From Heracleum sosnowskyi (taxonomy: Eukaryota > Streptophyta > Magnoliopsida > Apiales > Apiaceae), in assembly GCA_030848705.1 (NCBI GenBank), contig CM061245.1, positions 68,242,006 through 68,306,005 on the forward strand: DNA of 64,000 nt, read 5' to 3'. Shown here piece after piece: positions 35,952 through 45,533 of the stretch. How positions within the stretch are numbered: the first letter of the stretch is position 1; each line of letters starts with the position of its first letter. The notes under the pieces were generated by a model. That model was not told the origin of the DNA, searched no databases, and saw nothing but the letters and a program-made list of their open reading frames with translations. The position numbers and the translations under genes are program-made.

Positions 35952-36500
35952 TGTTAGATCAGAATTCAATGATCGTCAAGAGCTAGACTCAACTGATCAG
36001 GATTGCTGACGTCATCAGGATTACATGGTCGTCAGGATCAGAAGGCATATCAGGACTGGGATCAGGATTGATCATCAGGACTGGAAGCTGATCAGGATTC
36101 CTACTTCGAGTTATATTTGGAGTCTAGTTAAACATGGAAGTTTATTCTGTCGGTTCCTGGTTTGTAGAATGTAGCTATCAATTATGGATAGGTTTCAATC
36201 TTTGTAATTGATTAGGACTTATCATTGATAGAGAAGCTGTGTAGTATATAAACACAGTTTTGGTTTCGATTTATGAACGAGAACATAATCGAATAGAAGC
36301 TCTCGAGAACATAGAATTTCTTGAGAGAGTTTTTGTAAGCTAACAGCTCTCAAGAACATCAGAATTTCTTGAGAGAGTTTGTAACAGTTTTATATTAGAT
36401 TTAATAAAGCTTTATCTTTCTTTTCATATTTGTAATATATACATTAAGAAGTCAATTATCTTATACTATTGTATTCAACCCCCCTTCTACAATAGATTAT
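35952..36500 (+). repeat. B1 3' LTR, main part
   Basis: Matches 24514-25063. It is broken 12 bp before its end by B2; the last 12 bp are at 48511-48522. The target duplication ATTAT is at 36496-36500 and 48506-48510. Confidence 0.96.
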
Positions 36501-37109
36501 TGTTGCCCAGTAATAATCTATTGTAGAAGGGGGGTTGAATACAATAGAGTAAGATAATCGACTTCTTAATGTATATATCACAAATATGAAAAGAAAGATA
36601 ACAGCTTTATTAAATCTGATATAAAACTGTTACAAACTCTCTCAAGAAATTCTGATGTTCTTGAGAGCTGCTAGTTTACAAAAACTCTCTCAAGAAATTC
36701 TATGTTCTCGAGAGCTTCTATTCGATTATGTTCTCTCTCGAATGAATACATAAATCGAAACCAAGACTGTGTTTATATAGTGCACACAGCTTCTCTATCA
36801 ATAACAAGATAAGTCCTAATCAATAACAAAGATAGAAACCTATCCTTAATCGATAGCTACAATCTACAAACCAGGAACAAATAGAATAAACTTCCATGTT
36901 TATCTAGACTCCAAATATAACTCGAAGTAGGAATCCTGATCAGCTTCAAGTTCTGATGATCAATCCTGATCATAGTCTGAGTAGGAATCCTAATGATCAA
37001 AAAGATACTGACGCTTGATCAAATACTGATGACCATGCAATACTGATGACGTCAGCAATCCTGATCAGTTGAGTCTAGCTTCTGACGATCATTGAATTCT
37101 GATCTAACA
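36501..37109 (-). repeat. Element B2 3' LTR
   Basis: Reverse-strand LTR, matching 47897-48505 with about five substitutions. It abuts the inverted B1 LTR with no spacer. Confidence 0.97.
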
Positions 37110-37218
37110 ATCTCCCCCAATCTCATACTTTGTGAAATAAAGTATAGATTCCAAATATTCAATGATGTCAAAAACATGTATCAAAATGTACGAGTATCTT
37201 CAAAAACAACTTATCTGT
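37110..37218 (-). other. B2 polypurine tract and 3' UTR
   Basis: On the minus strand ATTGGGGGAGAT ends at 37110, next to the 3' LTR. The rest is a short AT-rich 3' UTR after ORF3. Confidence 0.88.
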
Positions 37219-40200
37219 TTAAGCTTTTTGATAGAACAGATTCATCTTCAAGAAGTTGGATAATAAACTTTCTTCTTTTTCTTCAAGAATTTGAATAAGT
37301 CTTTCCTTAAGATTTCTGAGTTCTTCATCTTCCTCATTAATCTGGTAGATAGCTGCTCTGAGATTCTGTATGGAGCTTTTCTGTAGACTGTGCTCTTCAA
37401 GCAAAAGATAAGCAATTTCCTTCCCATCAGGATTGAGAGTAAGTTGGGTCATACCAAAAGTTACTTCTTTAACAGCAGTACCTCTTTGCATTTCCACATC
37501 CTGACCTCTTTGATTTAAGTACATGGGAATATAATTACCATCGAAATTACTGTTTCCATCCAGTCTTCTTCTTATAGTTGACAAAATCATGTCAGCCCAT
37601 ACTTTGTACACTTGGTTCTTCCATCTTAACAGATAGTGAACATATTTCAGTTCCTGTGTAGTTTTCATCAGCAGATCTTGAATAGATAGAATCTTCACAC
37701 TACCATCTTTCATGAAGTACAGAAGCTTTTCTTTCTTTCCAAAACCATCATGACAATCTATAACTATATCAACAGCTAATAAATTGTTCAGATTTTCAGA
37801 AGTTAAAGTACCTCCAATTTCAGTTAAGGAGTAAGGATCAACATATGACATATTCAGATATTCACCATCTCTGTGTCCAATACCTCCTCTTGAATTACTT
37901 GACAATTGCTTCAGATTTAAAAACATCTTTAACCAGAGTGCTTTTGATCTTATCATCTCAGATAAATCAACAACACTTGAAGCGCTTGTAATAATTCCAC
38001 CAGACTGAAAATTGATAGGTGTATCACAACTTAATGTGCTAATATGTTTGCACTTCTTGTCTTTCTCCTTTTCATGAGTGTAGCTTCTTTCGAGTAAAGA
38101 TTCTTGCCTGCTTGTATTTCTCCATTGTCTTTCATTTGAAACTTTAAGCCTTTGTAGATAGAGATTGAAATCTTCATATGTTCTTTTTGTAATATCTCTT
38201 CTTCTGGCTTCTTCTTCTTCATCTACTTCTTTGTTGTGACAATCAACAACAGTAGATAAGATTATCAAATCAACCTCTTGCAGAATTTCTGATTCGTCAG
38301 GATCTTGAATATTGTCAGGATTAGAATCTTCAATTTGATTTGTATTGCTGAGAGTTGATTTACTTGTTTTTCTTCTCAATTCAGGTTCTTCTTCAACAAA
38401 TTCCTTGTCTTCTTTCTCCATGATATCCTTGATAACAGGATCTGTTAGATTTTGTGAAGCTTCAGGAATTTCTTCAATTCTTAACCCTCTAGACCTTGTC
38501 TGTCTAGGTACTATTTGAGTTGAAGAACCTCTTTTACTTCTTCTAGCACCTCTTCTACCTCTGCTTCCTCTACCTCTAGCAGGAGCAGTATAGCTTTCCA
38601 TTGTCTCTCTTTGTAGTCTCAAGAATTCTTCATGTGAGAGATCTGGATATTCTTCACTTGCTGTAGAGAGTGCTTTTCTTGCATATAATTGTTGAACTCT
38701 TTTATCAGTGTGATATAGAGTAACAATTCTGCCATCTTTTGTAGAAAACTTCTGGAATAAATTTGATGCATCTTCAGGATTATCAATAATTACATCTTCA
38801 TCACCTTCAGGAATTGTAGCAAGAATGTGTCCATGACCAGGTGTCAGGATTTGATCTTCCGTCAGGATCTGAGATTGCACCAATGTTCTTACTGTCTTAA
38901 CTCCAGAATCAGAAACATGAGTTGACTGCGTTGTTTGACTTTGAGAAGTTTGGATTGTCTTCATAACAACAGCATCAGAGGTTTCTCCTTGTATCACTTT
39001 GTCACCACCATCATCTCCAGTATCATCATCATTATTTCTTAATACTAGATCAGGTGTACATTTTGTCTGAATAACCTTCTCCCCCTTTTTGACATCAGGA
39101 TTTGACAATAATTGCAAAATTAAGGAAAGAGAGGTTTGAATTTCAGTTACCTTAATATCCAGAGAATCAATTCGTTGTTTGATGGAGGTTTGTTCTGAAA
39201 CAACAGATTTCACTTGGGATTCCACTACCCTCAATTGTAAAGTAGTAGGCACCTTTGTAAAATTATTAAAGATATCAGTCCTCACTTTTTCAATTGAACC
39301 CTTGATAGAATCAATCTCACTTTTCAGGCTCTTGGATAACAGAGTTGTAGCCTTCAGATGATTCTTCAAGTCTTGATTCTCTATAGACTTCACTGCATTA
39401 TAGGCATGTTCAATAGCAGAAGAAAAACTGATAGATTCATCATATTGGTGCCGTGAATTGTTCCATTCATTCTGTCTAAATGCCTCTGCAGGATCAAAGG
39501 AAGGAGTAGAAAAATCTTGTCTCTGATCTTTCCCAGTGAAAGCATTGCTAGCCATATATGTACTTGATGAACCAAAATTAGTTCCAAGACCAATTTTGAG
39601 TGATGTAGCAAGCTGGTCCTTCTCTTTTCGATTCTCATTATCATCATCACTATCATCAGAAGTATCATCAGCAGTATCATGAGTAATATCAGGATCAGGA
39701 ATAGCAATACCTTTCAGTTTATCCTGTGGTTCTGAGATAGGATGATCCATTGGTCTTGAACGAAGTGGCTGTATCAAAATAGGTTCATTATCAGGAGCAC
39801 CACTAGCGTCAGGATGAACATCGTCAGGATTTGATATGCGTGCATCAGTATTTGCTACCAATGGTTCTTGTGGAGCTTGAGGTTCAGAAGCTTCTTCAAC
39901 ACTTTGAGTTAAAGGTTCTTGTGTGCTTCCCTCATTGACAATGTTCTCGACCAATCTTTCAACAGAAGCTGTAGCTTTGCCTGCATCTTCACTTTGAGAA
40001 GATGGTTCTTGTGTAGCTGGAATGTTGATGTCTTCATTCTCCCTTTGAGAAAATGGTTCTTGTGTGACCATTCCACTAGCTAAGCCTTCACCCAAACTTT
40101 GATTGAGTGGTTCTTGTGTGGCAGGATCAACAGTAGCTGCTGAATTACTCTGAAATTCAGGTTCTTGTGGGCTTGATCCTTTCAGCTTCTTCTGTCTCTG

Positions 40201-40974
40201 ATAGACTAACTCTTCTGCATTCCTCTTTTTCTTTGATGTAGGTGTAGGACCAACCAAGGAAGCAGTTGTAGAAACCTTCTCCCAAGAAATTTCTCTAATA
40301 TGAGATGGAGAGGCTGGAGAGTCTGATAGAGAGACAACTTTTGTTGTTGCATCAGGAATACTAACATCAGGATTTGCTAGAGCATCAGGAGTAGATGACT
40401 CATCAGGATTTGATGTCTGAATATCAGTATCCTTCATTTGCACTATCAAAGGAATATGATACCTGCTCTTTGATAATTTCCTTGTCTTTTGTGGTTTTGA
40501 TAAAGGTACCACAGCTTTAGTAGCAGTATCAGCAACTTCCTTGTTCACATTCATCACAGAGGATATAGGTAAGTCATCCTCTGAATCACTTTCATCAATC
40601 AACCTTAACTTCCTTTTCACAGGAACATTCTTAACAACCTTATCAGCTTTCTTCACCAGGACCCCTTGTACACCCCCTTGTATCTTCTTTTTAGTGAGTG
40701 GTGTAGAGGAAAAATCCTTTGAACCTGATTGCCTTCCAGACACATCAGTTCTAGCTGATTTCTTTGATTTTACAACTAAAGTCTTTTGAGAGACAGTAGA
40801 GGTGGTTGTTAACTGTTTAGACTGTTTAGGTTGCATGCTTGTGTCAGGAACAAGGTGGGTTGGACCTTGCCCCATAGCATTAGAAAGTAGTCCATAACGA
40901 GTAGGCATTTTCTGATGTAAGAAAAACCTAACCTCATCAGGAATAAAAGCATTTCCGCAAAAATATTTTGCCAT
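37219..40974 (-). CDS. B2 ORF3, intact Sirevirus extra ORF
   Basis: 1251 codons without a lesion. The N-terminal 45 residues look like the end of the N-terminal domain seen complete in ORF3 of element A. Residues about 50-480 are low complexity (Ser/Thr/Pro/Asp), with repeated TQEP units and NPD units. Residues about 530-640 look alpha-helical/coiled coil. An Arg/Gly-rich box (RGRGSRGRRGARRSKRG) sits near residues 795-815. The last 300 residues share a pattern with the C-terminus of ORF3 in A and end in a coiled coil. No signal peptide, transmembrane segment or cleavage site is visible, so the traditional label env-like is positional only; RNA binding through the Arg/Gly box is a possibility. 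Confidence 0.85.
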   Translation of the reverse strand: MAKYFCGNAFIPDEVRFFLHQKMPTRYGLLSNAMGQGPTHLVPDTSMQPKQSKQLTTTSTVSQKTLVVKSKKSARTDVSGRQSGSKDFSSTPLTKKKIQGGVQGVLVKKADKVVKNVPVKRKLRLIDESDSEDDLPISSVMNVNKEVADTATKAVVPLSKPQKTRKLSKSRYHIPLIVQMKDTDIQTSNPDESSTPDALANPDVSIPDATTKVVSLSDSPASPSHIREISWEKVSTTASLVGPTPTSKKKRNAEELVYQRQKKLKGSSPQEPEFQSNSAATVDPATQEPLNQSLGEGLASGMVTQEPFSQRENEDINIPATQEPSSQSEDAGKATASVERLVENIVNEGSTQEPLTQSVEEASEPQAPQEPLVANTDARISNPDDVHPDASGAPDNEPILIQPLRSRPMDHPISEPQDKLKGIAIPDPDITHDTADDTSDDSDDDNENRKEKDQLATSLKIGLGTNFGSSSTYMASNAFTGKDQRQDFSTPSFDPAEAFRQNEWNNSRHQYDESISFSSAIEHAYNAVKSIENQDLKNHLKATTLLSKSLKSEIDSIKGSIEKVRTDIFNNFTKVPTTLQLRVVESQVKSVVSEQTSIKQRIDSLDIKVTEIQTSLSLILQLLSNPDVKKGEKVIQTKCTPDLVLRNNDDDTGDDGGDKVIQGETSDAVVMKTIQTSQSQTTQSTHVSDSGVKTVRTLVQSQILTEDQILTPGHGHILATIPEGDEDVIIDNPEDASNLFQKFSTKDGRIVTLYHTDKRVQQLYARKALSTASEEYPDLSHEEFLRLQRETMESYTAPARGRGSRGRRGARRSKRGSSTQIVPRQTRSRGLRIEEIPEASQNLTDPVIKDIMEKEDKEFVEEEPELRRKTSKSTLSNTNQIEDSNPDNIQDPDESEILQEVDLIILSTVVDCHNKEVDEEEEARRRDITKRTYEDFNLYLQRLKVSNERQWRNTSRQESLLERSYTHEKEKDKKCKHISTLSCDTPINFQSGGIITSASSVVDLSEMIRSKALWLKMFLNLKQLSSNSRGGIGHRDGEYLNMSYVDPYSLTEIGGTLTSENLNNLLAVDIVIDCHDGFGKKEKLLYFMKDGSVKILSIQDLLMKTTQELKYVHYLLRWKNQVYKVWADMILSTIRRRLDGNSNFDGNYIPMYLNQRGQDVEMQRGTAVKEVTFGMTQLTLNPDGKEIAYLLLEEHSLQKSSIQNLRAAIYQINEEDEELRNLKERLIQILEEKEESLLSNFLKMNLFYQKA

Positions 40975-41293
40975 ATCAGGATTGAAAAAAAAATATTCAA
41001 TAAGATTAAAATAAAATTTTATTTAAGAAAACAAAATTTATTTTAACAATCCTGAATAGCGTTTTGGTTTAAGAAAAATAACCAAATTAATGGTCATAGA
41101 ATTAAAACACGCTTACCAGCAAACGAGGCAAAAATATTTATGGAAAACCGAACCGTCTCCTTGAGATTGTAAAAATGACCTGCATTCTTAAAATACATTC
41201 TCTATAAAAGAGAACTGTTAATCATAATAATCATTTTCCAACAAACACAAAACCCTTTTCCATAGAAAACCTTTCACCTTCTTCATTCTTGCA
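40975..41293. promoter_or_regulatory. Divergent spacer between ORF3 and antisense ORF in B2
   Basis: 319 bp between head-to-head ATGs, nearly the same length as in B1. TATAAAA at 41213-41219 lies 75 bp before the antisense ATG, with a C/A-rich leader behind it. No clear TATA box for ORF3 is seen. Confidence 0.5.
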
Positions 41294-41686
41294 ATGGCTG
41301 CCAACAATCAAAACAACATACCTGATGAAGAGCTTGATATAATTTGGCAACAAATGGATGAGGCTCTAGCAGAGATTGCAGAGCAAGAGGGACCTCAGCC
41401 TATTCCTGATCCACAGGAGCATCATGCTTTTGTGAATGCAATGGCTGATGTGCTTCTTCATAACTTCCATCAGGCAAATCCTGATTGGAATCCTCTTGAA
41501 AATCTCATCGTTGTCAATGAAGAGGATGAAGACGATTGGGATGATGAAGAGACTGAAGAGAGTGAGATACGAAAAAAGAGAAAGCTTGATGCATGCACTT
41601 CTTGCAGTGTTCAGGCATGGAAGAGTCCCGGTGATCACGGTGACGATCCGCCTTCAAGTGCATCTGCTCCCCTCCTTGTCTCTTAA
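41294..41686 (+). CDS. Conserved antisense ORF of Sirevirus family B (copy in B2)
   Basis: 130 codons, ATG 41294 to TAA 41684, opposite to gag-pol and ORF3 of B2. Family unknown. Compared with the B1 copy, shared blocks are MAAN, NNIPD-EL, MDEALAE, PDPQEH-AF, NAM-DV, NPDWNPL, a long acidic run, a basic patch, CTSC (CxxC) and the end SAPLLVS. It has a TATA box at 41213, and the leader AAACCCTTTTCCATAG is also recognisable in B1. Possible polyadenylation signals (AATGAA) follow about 150 bp after the stop. The element motif AATCCTGAT occurs within it, encoding NPD. Confidence 0.72.
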   Translation: MAANNQNNIPDEELDIIWQQMDEALAEIAEQEGPQPIPDPQEHHAFVNAMADVLLHNFHQANPDWNPLENLIVVNEEDEDDWDDEETEESEIRKKRKLDACTSCSVQAWKSPGDHGDDPPSSASAPLLVS

Positions 41687-42215
41687 GGATGGAACAAGAG
41701 ACCTTCCAGTTCTGATGGACTGTGAAGCTGCTCAGGAGCGTTCATGCTAATTTGCAGGGCACGTGTTCCTGAGTAGAAAATAGACTAGGAAAACAAATAT
41801 GTAATTTCCAATTTTCATTTGTAATGTATCTTCAAGTATTAATGAAATTTGTCTATTTTCTCAATTGTTTTCTTCCTGTTCTTGCCTACAAAATTTGTTA
41901 GTAACACTCATAGTGATATAGAGATGATAAATAATAAACTCTGATAATAATGAAATTGAAATTGATAATTAAGACTGAAAACTTAATCAAAGACTAAGTA
42001 ATAATCTAATTGTCCAGAGTTTACCAGGAGTGTTGATGACAAATTAGCATAGAACCTCTGGTTTTCATACCAGCTTCAATATCTGAACATCGGGATTTGA
42101 CCAATTGATTTCCTGTCAGGATTGAGTCCTATCAGGATTTGATCAAAGATACATACCTTTCTGAATAACCATCAGAATTTGACAGTTATCAGGATTTCCT
42201 CTCTGTAGCTTTTCC
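41687..42215 (-). other. B2 spacer between antisense ORF and end of pol
   Basis: Non-coding. It contains several ATCAGGATT-type motifs (about 42090-42200) and the presumed 3' UTR of the antisense ORF. Near pol it is almost identical to the B1 spacer, in contrast with the antisense ORF itself. Confidence 0.65.
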
Positions 42216-45200
42216 TCAGAAATTCTCAAAATTCATCATTCCAAGTTCATTCACCAATTTATTGAAAATAGCTTCAGGTAGTGGCTTGGTGAATATATCA
42301 GCTAGTTGTTGATCAGTAGGAACAAAGTGAAGTTCAATTGTTCCTTCCAGAACCTGTTCTCTTATAAAGTGATATCTGATACTTATGTGTTTAGTAAGAG
42401 AATGCTGAACTGGATTTCCTGTCATTGCAATAGCACTTTGGTTATCACAATAAATAGGGATTTTTGAGTATGACAGGCCATAATCTAACAACTGATTTCT
42501 CATCCACATTATCTGAGCATAACAACTTCCTGCAGCAATGTACTCAGCTTCTGCAGTTGAAGTGGAAATAGATTTCTGCTTTTTACTGAACCATGAAACT
42601 AGTCTTCCACCCAAAAACTGACAACTTCCTGAAGTACTTTTCCTGTCTATTTTGCATCCTGCAAAATCAGCATCTGAATAACCACACAACCCAAAATCTG
42701 ATTCCCTTGAGTACCAAAGGCCAAGTGAAGAAGTGCCTTTGAGATATCTGAAAATTCTTTTGACTGCAATCAGATGTGGTTCTCTAGGTTTTGCTTGAAA
42801 TCTTGCACATAGACAGGTTGCAAACATGATATCTGGTCTACTGGCAGTGAGATACAATAAAGAGCCAATCATTCCTCTGTAGTGAGTTACATCTACCTCT
42901 TCACCTTGATCAGGATCAAGTTTGGTAGTTGTAGCTATGGGAGTTGAAGCAGGAGTACTGTCTTGCATGTTAAACCTTGTCAGTAAATTCCTTGTGTTTT
43001 TAGACTGATTAATAAAAATCCCTTCATCAGTCTGTTTAACTTGAAGACCCAGAAAGTAACTCATTTCTCCCATCATGCTCATTTGATATCTTGACTGCAT
43101 AAGCTTGGAAAACTTTTCACACAGCTTATTGTTTGTTGACCCAAAAATGATATCATCAACATAAATCTGAACTAACAGCAACTCCTTACCATGATTCAAA
43201 TAAAATAGAGTTTTATCAATTGCACCTCTTTTGAATCCACTTTCCAGTAAGAATTGAGCTAAGGTTTCATACCATGCTCTTGGAGCTTGCTTTAGTCCAT
43301 AAAGTGCCTTATCCAGTCTGTAGACATGATCTGGATATGTAGGATCAATGAAACCAGGAGGTTGTTCAACATAAACTTCTTCCTCCAGTTCACCATTTAA
43401 GAAAGCACTTTTAACATCCATCTGGAAAACCTTGAATTTCTTATGTGCTGCATAAGCAAGAAATATCCTGATGGCTTCTAGTCTTGCAATAGGAGCAAAA
43501 GTTTCATCATAGTCAATTCCCTCTTGTTGAGAATACCCCTTTGCAACTAGTCTTGCTTTGTTTCTGATTATGACACCATCAGAATCAGTCTTGTTCTTGA
43601 AAATCCACTTTGTACCAACAATTGATCTATTCTTTGGTCTTGGTACCAGTTTCCAGACTTCATTCCTTTCAAATTCATTCAGTTCTTCTTGCATTGCAGT
43701 AACCCAATCAGCATCTTTAAGTGCATCTTCAACTTTCTTAGGCTCCTCCTTGGATAGAAAGTTATTATATAAACATTCATTCTGAGTTGCACTTCTTGTT
43801 TGAACACCTGCATCAGGATCTCCAATTATCAAATCAGGAGAATGATCTTTTGTCCATTTCCTTGCTGGTGTCAAATTGTTTCTTGAAGTAGATGCTCCCC
43901 CTGGATTGGTGTTATCTTGATTGAAAGAATTTGATTGATTTGAAGCTCTCCCTGAATTATTGCTATGCCCTCCTGATGTGTTATCAGGATCTTCACTTGA
44001 ATCAGTATCTGAAGAATTCTGTCCTGATGATTGAGTTGACTCTGAACTTGTAGTTGAATGCCGTTGCTCCCCCTCAACATTAGCACTACTAGTTGTATCA
44101 CTGTTGTTTGCATCATCAGTATTAGCACCATCAGTACCTGGTGAGTCATCAGGATTTGGTGACCCATCAGTATCTGATGAATTGACAGGATCTGATTCAA
44201 TTTCTTCAGGTTCCTTGGAAGCTTCATTTTCAAATAACAATCTATCATGCGAGTCTTCAATGATTCCAGTTATCTTCTTATCATTAAAAGATACATGAAT
44301 TGACTCCATGACAGTTCTTGTTCTCAAATTAAAAACTCTGAAGGCTCTTGATGTAGGATAACCTATGAATATTCCTTCATCAGCCTTTGTTTCAAATTTC
44401 CCTAGCTGTTCAGGATGAGTTCTGAGAACAAAACATTTACAGCCAAACACATGCAAATGCTTCAGACTTGGTTTCTTCTTCTTGAGTGACTGATAAGGAG
44501 TGACACCATGCCTGTTTATCAATGTGAGATTTTGTGTATAGCATGCTGTGTTGACTGCTTCTGCCCAGAAATATGTAGGTAATTTAGCTTCTTCCAACAT
44601 AGTTCTGCCAGCTTCAATAAGAGTTCTATTCTTCCTTTCTACTACTCCATTTTGCTGAGGTGTGCCAAGAGCAGAGAATTGTTGAATGATTCCTTTGTAT
44701 TTGCAGAACTCTTCCATCTTTGAATTCTTAAATTCAGTACCATTATCACTTCTCAGAATCTTGACTTTGTACTTTGTGGTTGTCTCAATCATTCTCACAT
44801 GATCCAACAGAACTTCAGGAGTTTCATCTTTTCTATGCAGAAAATACACCCAGGTGAATCTAGAATATTCATCAACAATTACAAGAGTGTACCTTTTCTT
44901 ACTGATGGACATGATGTTGACTGGACCAAACAGATCAAGATGTAGCATGTGATATGGTTCTTCAATAGAGGATACTGATTTACTCTGGAATGATGTCCTT
45001 CTTTGTTTTGCTTTTTGGCATGCATCACAGAGTCCATCAGGTGTATATAAGACATTAGGTAATCCTCTTACTAACTCTTACTTTTTGCTTTTGTGCCAAT
45101 TCCAACTTTCATCTACTGAAGCTTTACTGATGAAACATGTAGGGGAGCCATCAGTATCTGAGAGAATGTTGGCTTCATATATGTTACCATGCCTGTAGGC

Positions 45201-45518
45201 AGTTAGTGCTATCTTCCCTGTTGCTTTACTGACTACTTCACAATGTGTGGAATAGAAATTGACATGATAACCTCTGTCAGTGATTTGACTAATACTCAAC
45301 AAGTTGTGTTTTAGTCCCTTCACTAGAGCTACTTTTTCAATGATGACATTTCCAATGATTATATTGCCATATCCCAAGGTTTGTCCAATGTTGCCATCTC
45401 CATAAGACACAGTTGGGCCAGCTTTTTCCTCATATTCTGATAACAGGGCTTTGTTTCCAGTCATGTGCACAGAACATCCACTATCCATGACTAACACATT
45501 TTTCCTTTTACCCTGCAT
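42216..45518 (-). pseudogene. pol: B2 pol, small deletion and stop in the integrase zinc finger
   Basis: Protease (MDSGCSVHMTG) at the start, then a break. After the first His of the HHCC finger, 21 codons of B1 are replaced by nine unrelated codons including TAA (45078-45080), so the second His is lost. The frame itself is kept, because the net loss is 36 bp. From 44948 down to 42216, 910 codons are open: integrase (HLDLFGPV, RSDNGTEF, GVVERKNR), acidic linker, RT (YVDDIIFGS) and RNase H. Gag ends with TAG and pol follows in frame 18 nt later, exactly as in B1. Confidence 0.93.
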
Positions 45519-45533
45519 CAGAATAATAAAACA

